Position numbers and translations under genes: made by a program. From positions 1-14,829 of the forward strand of contig DAOWDY010000149.1 in the NCBI GenBank assembly GCA_030638785.1: a stretch of DNA of 14,829 nt. Direction: 5' to 3'. This stretch comes from Candidatus Thorarchaeota archaeon. GTDB lineage: Archaea; Asgardarchaeota; Thorarchaeia; Thorarchaeales; Thorarchaeaceae. Below, piece after piece: positions 7,249 through 13,639 of the stretch (position 1 is the stretch's first letter; the number at the start of each line of letters is the position of its first letter). The notes under the pieces were generated by a model that ran no database searches, was not told the origin of the DNA, and worked only from the letters and a program-made list of their open reading frames with translations.

Positions 7249-8235
7249 TCATGTGAAAAACTCATCAGCGTGTGTGTAAAGTTCAGGATTACCACCAGTG
7301 TGCCAAAATAAAGTTGGAGTTTCTCGATTGAGTTCTCCTGAAAGTGCCATCCTAATGAGAGCGGTTCCGGCCTTGGCTGTGTAAACCGGATCAAGAAGAA
7401 TACTTTCTAATTTGGCAAACATCTCGATAGCACTCCTGCCCGCATCTGACATCAACCCATACCCTTCACCAAGGAATTGGTCATCGATGGTTATCTTTGG
7501 TTCAAAGGATTCAAAGTATTGTGGATAGTCGTGAATAGTTCGCTCTATCAGGTCTCTGACTCGTTCCTCAAGTTCTAGAGCCTTTGACACAACACTTACT
7601 CCTACAATCTCGACATCTAGTTCTGCGACATGGGCACCAAGAATCATTCCTGCTAAGGTCCCACCTGTTCCCGCTGCTACAACGATCTTTTTTGGATTGA
7701 AATTCCAAGTTTCCATCTGATCTTTTAATTCAAACATCGCTTCAGCATATGCAATTGATCCAAGAGGCATAGCAGCTCCAGAAGGAATTGCATATGGAGT
7801 CAGGCCAAAGTCTTGGAGGGTTTCCAATATTTCATCAAGGCGATTGTTGAGCTCGAGAAATTCATCATCAGGAAAATACTTGATTTCTGCACCATAGAGT
7901 TTGTCCAAAAGCAGATTCCCCGTCACATACTCGGGTTCTGCTCCAGCTAACAATAATATACACCGGAAACCAGTTACTGCGGCAGCTGCTGCAGTCTGCC
8001 TGCAGTGATTACTCTGCACTCCACCTACTGTGACGAGTGTATCTGCACCTGCACGTTTTGCATCAGCTACGATGAATTCCAGTTTTCGAGTCTTGTTTCC
8101 ACCTACTGATAATCCGGTCAGATCATCACGTTTGATCCATAGATTATCAATACCTAGAGACTCTCCTAGGTTACCCATCTTATGCAAAGGAGTTGGAAGG
8201 AATCCATATCTCTCCCGTGGTACATCGTCGAACAT
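7249..8235 (-). CDS. dcyD: D-cysteine desulfhydrase / ACC-deaminase-family PLP enzyme
   Basis: The 328-residue protein is a full-length fold-type II pyridoxal-phosphate enzyme. The PLP lysine is K48 in VGGNKTRKLE, the Ser-Asn-His substrate loop is S75-N76-H77 in GVQSNHCRQ, and the phosphate loop is GTGGTLAG. The close relatives are ACC deaminase, D-cysteine desulfhydrase and L-cysteate sulfo-lyase. Two selective positions are informative: after the conserved Tyr (DPVYTAK) it has Thr where ACC deaminase has Glu, and WHTGG has Thr where ACC deaminase has Leu. Both match D-cysteine desulfhydrase, which yields pyruvate, ammonia and hydrogen sulfide; cysteate lyase is not excluded. GAGGT sits 6 nt before the ATG, inside the VIT-like gene, whose stop is 2 nt upstream, so translation is probably coupled. 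Confidence 0.85.
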   Translation of the reverse strand: MFDDVPRERYGFLPTPLHKMGNLGESLGIDNLWIKRDDLTGLSVGGNKTRKLEFIVADAKRAGADTLVTVGGVQSNHCRQTAAAAAVTGFRCILLLAGAEPEYVTGNLLLDKLYGAEIKYFPDDEFLELNNRLDEILETLQDFGLTPYAIPSGAAMPLGSIAYAEAMFELKDQMETWNFNPKKIVVAAGTGGTLAGMILGAHVAELDVEIVGVSVVSKALELEERVRDLIERTIHDYPQYFESFEPKITIDDQFLGEGYGLMSDAGRSAIEMFAKLESILLDPVYTAKAGTALIRMALSGELNRETPTLFWHTGGNPELYTHADEFFT

Positions 8236-8237
8236 AC

Positions 8238-8906
8238 TCAGACCTCTGCTCCAGTGATGAGGGCAATGAGGAACATAAACGCCGCGGTGAGGATGCCTGC
8301 AAGTAGCGTCTTTGCGCCATAACCCCAGATACTCTTACCTGATACACTCCCTAGAAATAGACCAAGGGCGAAGAGGAGTATCATACAGATTACAATAGCT
8401 ACATAGAATGCAATATAGACTTCAAGAATTCCAAATGGTACTAGTAATAATGGTGAAACCACAATCACGGCTGAAATTGAAGGTGCGAGTCCATCCACAA
8501 GTGCTACAACTACAGATGTGACTCTGGTTGCTTTAGCATACATAGTTTGGCTCATGTCTGATAGCATCGCTTTTCCCATTTCTTCAACTTCTCTCTCCCT
8601 CTCAGCACTCTCAGTCAAATAAGAACCGCTGAATCCTGAGATTGCCATTGCCAGGCTTGTTCCCATCGCTGCAAGAAGAGTTGTGTGGAATACTGTTTCT
8701 GGTCCAAGAACTGCCATTGATACAAGACCACCAAGTATCAAACCTAACATAGTAAGAGCACCATCAAAGGCGTTCATTGCAAGATACCGTCTTGCAATCT
8801 CTACACCCTTTGTAAGCTCGAGTGCCCTCATTGTCCGTTCAATAAGACCAAGTCGCTCAGGTTCAAGCTGAGTCACACGCGGATTATCATCTTCGGATTC
8901 GGTCAA
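8238..8906 (-). CDS. VIT1/CCC1-like membrane protein, candidate iron or manganese transporter
   Basis: This 222-residue membrane protein resembles the VIT1/CCC1 (vacuolar iron transporter) family. The first helix carries the family-like NAFDGALTMLGLILG motif (45-59). Hydrophobic segments at about 46-66, 73-97, 127-150, 155-187 and 198-219 give the family's five-helix layout. The loop after helix 2 is acidic (ESAEREREVEEM, about 99-110), like the Glu-rich metal-binding region that stores Fe2+ in VIT1. Known relatives export Fe2+ or Mn2+ from the cytoplasm; the metal here is not known. The start is a TTG at 8906 with GGGGTC about 13 nt upstream. A GTG ten codons in or an ATG 25 codons in are alternatives, the latter just before the first conserved segment. 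It is coupled to the desulfhydrase gene. Confidence 0.75.
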   Translation of the reverse strand: MTESEDDNPRVTQLEPERLGLIERTMRALELTKGVEIARRYLAMNAFDGALTMLGLILGGLVSMAVLGPETVFHTTLLAAMGTSLAMAISGFSGSYLTESAEREREVEEMGKAMLSDMSQTMYAKATRVTSVVVALVDGLAPSISAVIVVSPLLLVPFGILEVYIAFYVAIVICMILLFALGLFLGSVSGKSIWGYGAKTLLAGILTAAFMFLIALITGAEV

Positions 8907-8960
8907 TAGTTTTTTCGGACCCCATTCAAACGATATTCGTGCTCTCGTTTTGACGATATG

Positions 8961-8968
8961 TTATAAAT
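8961..8968. promoter_or_regulatory. TATA box between the divergent VIT-like and carboxypeptidase genes
   Basis: TTATAAAT on the plus strand reads ATTTATAA on the minus strand, so one AT-rich core could serve both directions. It predicts starts near 8990 (plus) and 8938 (minus), with leaders of about 80 and 33 nt to the chosen start codons. It is the only good TATA-like element in this gap. Confidence 0.5.
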
Positions 8969-9072
8969 TCCATGGTGCATCTTATCATATACTCCTGCCG
9001 GAAGAAAGATAACTTGTCCTAACTGTTGCGATGCTGCTAGATGTGCATGTGACATTGAGGTTGGTAACTTTC

Positions 9073-10584
9073 ATGACTGCTTATGAAGAACTTCTTTCTA
9101 AGTATAAGGAACTCAAACTTTTTTCTACTGCTGGTGGAATCTTGTATTGGGATATGCAAACATACATGCCACCTGGTGCTGTAATGCTAAGAAGTGAACA
9201 ATTGGGGGTATTAACGAAGATTGCTCATAGAATGCTAGTGGATCCAGAAATAGGTAAGCTCTTAGATTTAGCTGAGAAGGATAAAGACGCGCTTGACGAA
9301 GTTGGTAGGCGCAACATTCACCTCTACCGAAAGGGGTATGATGAACAAACCAAACTTCCTGAGAAACTTGTCGGGGAAATAGCCAAGCAGTCTGCCATCG
9401 CGGATGAAGCATGGAAGAAGGCGAAAGATTCCAATGACTGGAAGTCGTTTGAACCCGAACTACAGAAATCTGTGGACTTAGCGATAGAACGGGCGGAGAT
9501 TCTGAAGGAGGTCAAAGGCACATCAACGGTCTATGACACATTAATTGATGATTATGAGCCAAAAATGTCAGCAGATGAGATAAGTCGAGTATTTTCAGAA
9601 CTACGGGATGGCCTCGTTCCACTCGCAGAGAAGTATTCAGAGATGTCCACTAAGGTAGATACGTCATTCTTAGGCAAAGAGATTCCAATTGATATTCAAA
9701 GGAAAATTGCTGTAGATGTTGCAACAACAGTCGGTTATGACACAACCTCAGAAACAGCTGGAGGTCGCATTGATGAAGTCGAGCATCCATTCACTGTGGG
9801 ATATTACGATGATGTCAGAATAACTGTCAAGTATCACGTAGACAACTTTGCATCAGCCCTGTTCGCTATTTTACATGAGGCTGGTCATGGTCTCTATGAA
9901 CAAAATCTGAATCAAGAATGGAAGTATCAGCCTCTAGGTGAAGCAGCAAGTGCTGGAATCCATGAATCAGAATCAAGATTCCTGGAGAATATGATAGGAC
10001 GAAGTCCAGAATTCTGGAAATTCTATTTCCCGCGTCTCAATGAGTTGACTGGAAATGCATTTTCAGGAATTCAAATGGAAACCGTTACCAAAGCAGCCAA
10101 CTTAGTAAAACCCTCTAAGATCAGAATCGAGGCTGATGAAGTAACATATTCATTACACATAATCATCAGATTTGAAATTGAACGCGATCTGTTCTCAGGA
10201 AAAATCGAAGTTTCAGAGCTTCCACAAGTTTGGAATCAGAAGTACGAGGAGTATCTTGGTGTAAAGATTGAAACAGATACTGAAGGAGTTCTACAGGATA
10301 CCCACTGGGGAAGTGGGCTTTACGGATACTTCCCAAGCTATGCCCTAGGAAATATCTATGATGGCATGTGGTTCGAGCAAATGAATAAGGATATGCCCAA
10401 TTGGGTTGGCAATCTTGCAAAGGGAGAGATTATTCCAGCAATAGATTGGCACAAGAAGAATATCCATGTACGCTCTAACCTTCATGACCCAGGAGACCTA
10501 GCCAAGCTCGTTACTGGAAAATCACTGACTGCCAAGCCATTCCTAGAGTATCTAAAGGCGAAGTACTCAAAGATATTCGGATAA
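9073..10584 (+). CDS. M32 family thermostable carboxypeptidase (Taq type)
   Basis: A 503-residue zinc metallocarboxypeptidase, the normal length for peptidase family M32. These cytosolic enzymes trim residues from peptide C-termini, with broad specificity except near Pro. All signatures are visible: HPFT (H238), the zinc motif H268-E269-A-G-H272, the third ligand E298 in HESESR, the IRFEIE motif, and LQDTHWGSGLYGYFPSYALGN near the C-terminus. The start chosen is ATG 9073 (MTAYEELLSKYKEL). It has GAGGT (9057-9061) 11 nt upstream and matches the family N-terminus. An in-frame ATG at 9031 would add 14 residues and has no ribosome site. It shares its promoter gap with the divergent VIT-like gene. 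It probably recycles peptides. Confidence 0.93.
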   Translation: MTAYEELLSKYKELKLFSTAGGILYWDMQTYMPPGAVMLRSEQLGVLTKIAHRMLVDPEIGKLLDLAEKDKDALDEVGRRNIHLYRKGYDEQTKLPEKLVGEIAKQSAIADEAWKKAKDSNDWKSFEPELQKSVDLAIERAEILKEVKGTSTVYDTLIDDYEPKMSADEISRVFSELRDGLVPLAEKYSEMSTKVDTSFLGKEIPIDIQRKIAVDVATTVGYDTTSETAGGRIDEVEHPFTVGYYDDVRITVKYHVDNFASALFAILHEAGHGLYEQNLNQEWKYQPLGEAASAGIHESESRFLENMIGRSPEFWKFYFPRLNELTGNAFSGIQMETVTKAANLVKPSKIRIEADEVTYSLHIIIRFEIERDLFSGKIEVSELPQVWNQKYEEYLGVKIETDTEGVLQDTHWGSGLYGYFPSYALGNIYDGMWFEQMNKDMPNWVGNLAKGEIIPAIDWHKKNIHVRSNLHDPGDLAKLVTGKSLTAKPFLEYLKAKYSKIFG

Positions 10585-10611
10585 TAATACGAATTACTAA
10601 AGTATTATATT
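10584..10611 (+). promoter_or_regulatory. TATA box of the recombinase gene inside an inverted repeat
   Basis: ATAATAC (10584-10590) and GTATTAT (10602-10608) are perfect inverted arms around an 11-nt loop, immediately after the carboxypeptidase stop. The right arm overlaps the TATA-like ATTATATT (10604-10611), centred about 26 nt before the ATG at 10633. That spacing would give a leaderless recombinase mRNA. A repressor bound to the dyad would block the TATA box. Alternatively, the hairpin could help end the carboxypeptidase transcript. Confidence 0.4.
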
Positions 10612-10632
10612 TGTTCCATGTGTAAGTTAATT

Positions 10633-11760
10633 ATGACTTTACACAAGTTATTCAAACAGTTCTTGTTGGAGCAGACTCAGGTCGCTGACAACACCAAGGT
10701 GACAATGACTAGAATCATGGAGACATTCCCGACTCCAACAAAACTAGACGAGGACTGGCTGCGTACTCAATCAACTGTCATTACACCATCAACACTCAGG
10801 AGTCATAGGTCGCTTGCCCTAAGGTTCCTGAAATGGTGGGCAAAAAAAGATAAGACCAAGAAGACAAGAATCCAAGAACGAATAGAAGATATGAGGGATG
10901 TCAAACTTCCGAAGGTCAAGAAGTCAGTTACTGTTGAGGATTTGTATTCATCAGAGGAGCTTGCATCGATATTCAAAGCGGCTAAGCACACACGCGACAT
11001 TGCTCTTGTTCAGGTTCTCTATGAGTCAGCATTCAGAGCCTCAGAATTACTAAGTATGACTTTCCGAAGGGTCAAGTTCCATGATGACGGAACAGCCACA
11101 ATCATTATCAACGGAAAGACTGGTACTCGCGAAATTCCCCTCTACAGAAGTGTTCCTGTTCTCAAAACATGGATGAATATTCACCCAACCCAAGAGGGAC
11201 CTATCTGGACTGTCCTCAAACACAAGAAACACAATGCACTGAACTATGACGCTCTCTACTTCGTCATTCAACAGATGCTACTTGATACTGGATTACTGAA
11301 GGAGAAGAAGCGCATCATCCATATGTTCAGACACACTCGCGCCACTGAGCTTGTTCGCTTGGGTGTGCGGGGTATTCCGCTTCAGAAGTTCATGGGTTGG
11401 CGCGGCGGTGATATGGAACAAGTGTACATACACCTTTCTACTCTTGACGTAAACAACGAGATACGGAGTAAGGTATTTGGTATTGATCCCGTGTCAGAAC
11501 AACCCAAACCTCTACTAAGTATAGCCAAGTGTCCAAGATGCCATACGAATAACGATGATGGAGCAATGGTCTGTATCAAGTGCAATATGCCATTATCTAA
11601 TGATGCTATCATTCAACAACTAACAGAGAGGGAGTCGATTCAGGAAAGGATGGATATTCTTGAGAAAATGGTTTTGTCCATGGCGGAGAAGTTAGAGATG
11701 GACCCATCAGTATTCGGTTTAGCACTTCCTGCAGTGAAGAAGTTGCCAAAGAAGGAATAG
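10633..11760 (+). CDS. Tyrosine recombinase/integrase with C-terminal zinc ribbon
   Basis: A 375-residue site-specific recombinase. The N-terminal ~95 residues are a helical SAM-like DNA-binding domain (TLRSHRSLALRFLKWW). The catalytic domain holds R135 (YESAFRASELL), K162 (NGKTGTREIPL), H230-x-x-R233 (HMFRHTRAT), W256 (GWRGGD) in the position often held by His, and the nucleophile Y265 (EQVYIH). Trp at the penultimate position is known in active family members. A zinc ribbon follows, with C300-x2-C303 and C314-x2-C317, then a coiled-coil-like tail and a basic end. The ribbon may bind DNA or a partner. The ATG at 10633 sits about 26 nt from a TATA box, so a leaderless start is inferred. An ATG five codons earlier is possible. 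It may serve an integrated element or be a domesticated Xer-like enzyme. Confidence 0.88.
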   Translation: MTLHKLFKQFLLEQTQVADNTKVTMTRIMETFPTPTKLDEDWLRTQSTVITPSTLRSHRSLALRFLKWWAKKDKTKKTRIQERIEDMRDVKLPKVKKSVTVEDLYSSEELASIFKAAKHTRDIALVQVLYESAFRASELLSMTFRRVKFHDDGTATIIINGKTGTREIPLYRSVPVLKTWMNIHPTQEGPIWTVLKHKKHNALNYDALYFVIQQMLLDTGLLKEKKRIIHMFRHTRATELVRLGVRGIPLQKFMGWRGGDMEQVYIHLSTLDVNNEIRSKVFGIDPVSEQPKPLLSIAKCPRCHTNNDDGAMVCIKCNMPLSNDAIIQQLTERESIQERMDILEKMVLSMAEKLEMDPSVFGLALPAVKKLPKKE

Positions 11761-11846
11761 TCATACACAATAGTTAACTGAAGAGCCTTCTTCGTCCCAG
11801 TTTCCATGGTAACGACATGCAAGATATAGTTCAAGAAATGGATGGT

Positions 11847-11853
11847 CAAAAAA
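11847..11853 (-). terminator. T-run terminator of the 108-residue basic protein gene
   Basis: On the minus strand seven T residues lie within a pyrimidine-rich stretch (CTCTCTTTTTTT), 16-22 nt after the stop at 11869. Archaeal RNA polymerase stops at such T-runs without a hairpin. In the opposite direction no equally good signal follows the recombinase gene in the 108-nt convergent gap. Confidence 0.5.
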
Positions 11854-11868
11854 AGAGAGGAAAGTAAA

Positions 11869-12195
11869 CTACTTCTTTGGCTTCTTCCTTAGCTTTGAGA
11901 AGAGTTCAGTAGTGACCTTATGGGCTTCAACCACAAAAGCAACCAACGCGTTCTTCTGACTCGCGTACTGCGTCAAGACAGTTTCTTTGCCGTATTTGAT
12001 CTTACCATCGTCTGTGACAACAGCAGGTTGCTCTGTCAGGAGGAAACGTTTGTTCTCGACATCATTCCTGAGTTTACGTCTAGCGTTTCTGACATGAATC
12101 TGCTGAATGACTGTTCCCTTAATGGGAATCACTTCAGGAGTAGTCTTCTTCTCGTCCACTTTCTCAGTGGCACCGTTGTTATTCTTCTTAACCAT
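11869..12195 (-). CDS. Small basic protein of unknown function, 108 residues
   Basis: I do not recognise this protein. It begins with a polar, low-complexity, probably disordered segment (about 1-20). A basic segment follows (IHVRNARRKLRNDVENKRFLL), then an amphipathic helix (VLTQYASQKNALVAFVVEAHKVTTELFSKL), and it ends KLRKKPKK. It has no cysteines and no membrane segment. Net charge is strongly positive, consistent with nucleic-acid binding, but that is only an inference. The case for a real gene is good: AAAGGTGAT (12201-12209) is a near-perfect ribosome site 5 nt before the ATG, a TATA box lies further upstream, and a T-run follows the stop. It converges on the recombinase gene. Confidence 0.7.
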   Translation of the reverse strand: MVKKNNNGATEKVDEKKTTPEVIPIKGTVIQQIHVRNARRKLRNDVENKRFLLTEQPAVVTDDGKIKYGKETVLTQYASQKNALVAFVVEAHKVTTELFSKLRKKPKK

Positions 12196-12200
12196 TTCTT

Positions 12201-12260
12201 ATCACCTTTCGAAAAACTGTCAAGTTTCTCGATAAAACGTTACCACGACTTTTATAATAA
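12201..12260 (-). promoter_or_regulatory. Promoter and strong Shine-Dalgarno of the 108-residue protein gene
   Basis: Minus strand: TTATTATAAA (12251-12260) is a TATA box predicting a start near 12229, with a leader of about 33 nt. The leader ends in AAAGGTGAT (12201-12209), the best Shine-Dalgarno in the window, 5 nt before the ATG. This suggests efficient translation of the small protein. Confidence 0.6.
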
Positions 12261-12375
12261 GTGTTGAGTTGGTTTTCTAATCTAATAGATAATCATTGAA
12301 ATAATACTCATAAGATGCCCTGTGATGATAGTTTAGGTATAGTACCTGAGGCATAATTACCTTCAAGAAATTGAC

Positions 12376-12930
12376 CTACGAGTAGAAACCAGCTATATCT
12401 TCAATCTGGTTTAGTCTGATTTTCTCCAACAGAGTTTCAAGACGTGACTCTAGTTTCTTCTGCGATTTGATTGCTGTATTCAAATAGAACTGTTTTCTTT
12501 CAGGTGAAGTGTTAGGCTGATTGTACATGTTTTCACATTGTCGTGCAGTTGTATTGTGACCCACTATCTTGTTGTATAGAGTTGAAAAGTATAGGAGCAA
12601 AATACTATCTAACTTTGATAGCTCTCCAGATGCAATAGCAGAATCCCAGAATACAGTACCGTATTCCTCTGTAGTATCTGTGTGTCTCTTTATGTTTTCC
12701 AGAATGTTCTTGAGTTCCGATGTAAGATTCTTGCGAACTCTTTGAGCAACTCGATAGTCCTCAAATGTTTTGATAATCTCACCAAGGGCAACAGCAGCAA
12801 ATACACCTATGAATGCACCCCACATCTCAATCGTAATGCCAGTGAAGTTTTGACTCTCTGGATTGAAGATAGTAATTATTGCCAGTACAAGAACCAAACC
12901 GAAGGAGCAAATCCAGACTTTCCCTCTCAT
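12376..12930 (-). CDS. Membrane protein with two N-terminal helices and a cytoplasmic helical domain
   Basis: This 184-residue protein is not recognised. Two hydrophobic segments (about 4-22, WICSFGLVLVLAIITIF, and 33-50, MWGAFIGVFAAVALGEII) lie at the N-terminus. The remaining ~130 residues are polar and helical, with coiled-coil-like stretches at 54-80 (EDYRVAQRVRKNLTSELKNIL) and 148-176. By the positive-inside rule the domain is probably cytoplasmic. The ATG at 12930 has only a weak purine site. The ribbon-helix-helix gene ends 34 nt upstream on the same strand, and no TATA box is evident between them, so they may be co-transcribed. Small two-helix proteins with a helical cytoplasmic domain beside a DNA-binding gene occur in toxin-antitoxin and defence loci, but nothing here proves that role. 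Confidence 0.65.
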   Translation of the reverse strand: MRGKVWICSFGLVLVLAIITIFNPESQNFTGITIEMWGAFIGVFAAVALGEIIKTFEDYRVAQRVRKNLTSELKNILENIKRHTDTTEEYGTVFWDSAIASGELSKLDSILLLYFSTLYNKIVGHNTTARQCENMYNQPNTSPERKQFYLNTAIKSQKKLESRLETLLEKIRLNQIEDIAGFYS

Positions 12931-12964
12931 CCTATCATCATATCTCAGTTGCGTGTGAAGACCT

Positions 12965-13285
12965 TTAGACTTTTGCTAAGCATTCTGTTTCCAATCCTCG
13001 TTTCCGCGCTTCAAGAACTTGTTTTAGTTCCTGCATTAACTCTACATGCTTGGGTTCAACTTGCTGTCTGGCTACAACCTTCTTCTTGAGTGTTGATTTT
13101 GTAACAGTCCGTTCAGTTATGACTTCAAAATTACTAAGTACAACACCCCTCTCCATGTCACGCTTCAGGAAACTTCTGATGTAGGGTCCGCGTGCTATGC
13201 CATCCAGTTGTCTGATCTTGACCAAGTATTCAATCTGCTTCTGGGTCAAGTTGATTTGAACAGGGATGAATCTTGGCTCGGACAT
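12965..13285 (-). CDS. Ribbon-helix-helix (CopG-like) DNA-binding protein
   Basis: A 106-residue protein whose N-terminus has the ribbon-helix-helix pattern. It starts with a strand RFIPVQINL (5-13), followed by helix QKQIEYLVKIRQLDG (15-29) and helix GPYIRSFLKRDMERG (32-46). Such proteins dimerise through the strand and act as repressors or antitoxins. The C-terminal half is basic, with a predicted helix (VELMQELKQVLEARKRG) that could bind a partner. The frame is open to a TTG at 13342, but the fold begins right after ATG 13285 (MSEPRF), so that start is used. No good ribosome site precedes it. A weak TATA-like TTGAATAG about 32 nt upstream would suit a leaderless start. The membrane-protein gene follows 34 nt downstream. 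Confidence 0.65.
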   Translation of the reverse strand: MSEPRFIPVQINLTQKQIEYLVKIRQLDGIARGPYIRSFLKRDMERGVVLSNFEVITERTVTKSTLKKKVVARQQVEPKHVELMQELKQVLEARKRGLETECLAKV

Positions 13286-13450
13286 TGGTCTGAACAACAC
13301 CTGAACATGACTATTCAAGAGGGTGCGAGAGAGAGGGAGCAAATGGGAACACTATCAATGAAGCCAAGCCTCCCTTCCTCTCGCGTTTGATGGTTGACGT
13401 TGTCGTGGAGTGATAACTAAGCAAGGAACTGTCCGTCAAACCATCTGAGA

Positions 13451-13490
13451 ATGTGTAGGAGGACACATCATGAGTTCGTCCCTCGCCTAG
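13451..13490 (+). promoter_or_regulatory. Hairpin with Shine-Dalgarno loop followed by a six-codon ORF
   Basis: ATGTGT (13451-13456) and ACACAT (13463-13468) are perfect inverted arms with AGGAGG as the six-base loop. Seven bases after AGGAGG an ATG (13470) opens a frame of six codons (MSSSLA) ending in TAG at 13490. The spacing is ideal for initiation. It could be a leader-peptide element in the mRNA of the HTH gene, or chance. Confidence 0.3.
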
Positions 13491-13548
13491 TATTACCAAA
13501 GCTGGTAGCAGATTGGAAGATTTGATTGCCGCATTGTGGTTAATAAAG

Positions 13549-13615
13549 TTGCCAAAAATAGGTTAACTTATTAGGAAAGTAGCCCTACCTATTAGTTGCC
13601 TAAATCAGGTCAACT
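13549..13615 (+). repeat. Imperfect direct repeat upstream of the HTH gene, possible operators
   Basis: Copy 1, TTGCCAAAAATAGGTTAACT (13549-13568), and copy 2, TTGCCTAAATCAGGTCAACT (13596-13615), match at 16 of 20 positions and start 47 nt apart. Each has a TTGCC...GGT(C/T)AA partial dyad. The second copy ends 25 nt before the HTH start codon. Binding of the adjacent HTH protein to its own promoter is an inference. Confidence 0.4.
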
Positions 13616-13639
13616 CTCAATGCTTTGGAGACGCATGGT

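Larger units (their letters stand above)
13286..13639. other. 354-nt non-coding gap between the ribbon-helix-helix and HTH genes
   Basis: No convincing protein gene is seen; the short frames here lack ribosome sites and sensible composition. The gap holds an imperfect inverted repeat, GATGGTTGAC (13389-13398) against GTCAAACCATC (13435-13445), with one bulged base. It also holds the AGGAGG-loop hairpin and the direct repeats listed separately. It must contain promoters for both divergent genes, but no strong TATA box is evident; TTAATAAAG (13540-13548) is the best plus-strand candidate. Confidence 0.5.

Noticed and set aside
7249..8235. ACC deaminase as the primary call
   Set aside because: Thr replaces the Glu after the conserved Tyr and Thr replaces Leu in the HxGG loop, both typical of D-cysteine desulfhydrase rather than ACC deaminase.
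12335..12347. Palindrome AGGTA-TAG-TACCT after the membrane-protein gene, as a terminator
   Set aside because: Only 5-bp arms with no T-run on the transcribed strand; too weak to call.
10591..13140. Shared AATTACTAA near the recombinase start and inside the ribbon-helix-helix gene as att sites
   Set aside because: Only nine AT-rich bases; expected by chance in DNA of this composition, and there is no tRNA gene nearby.
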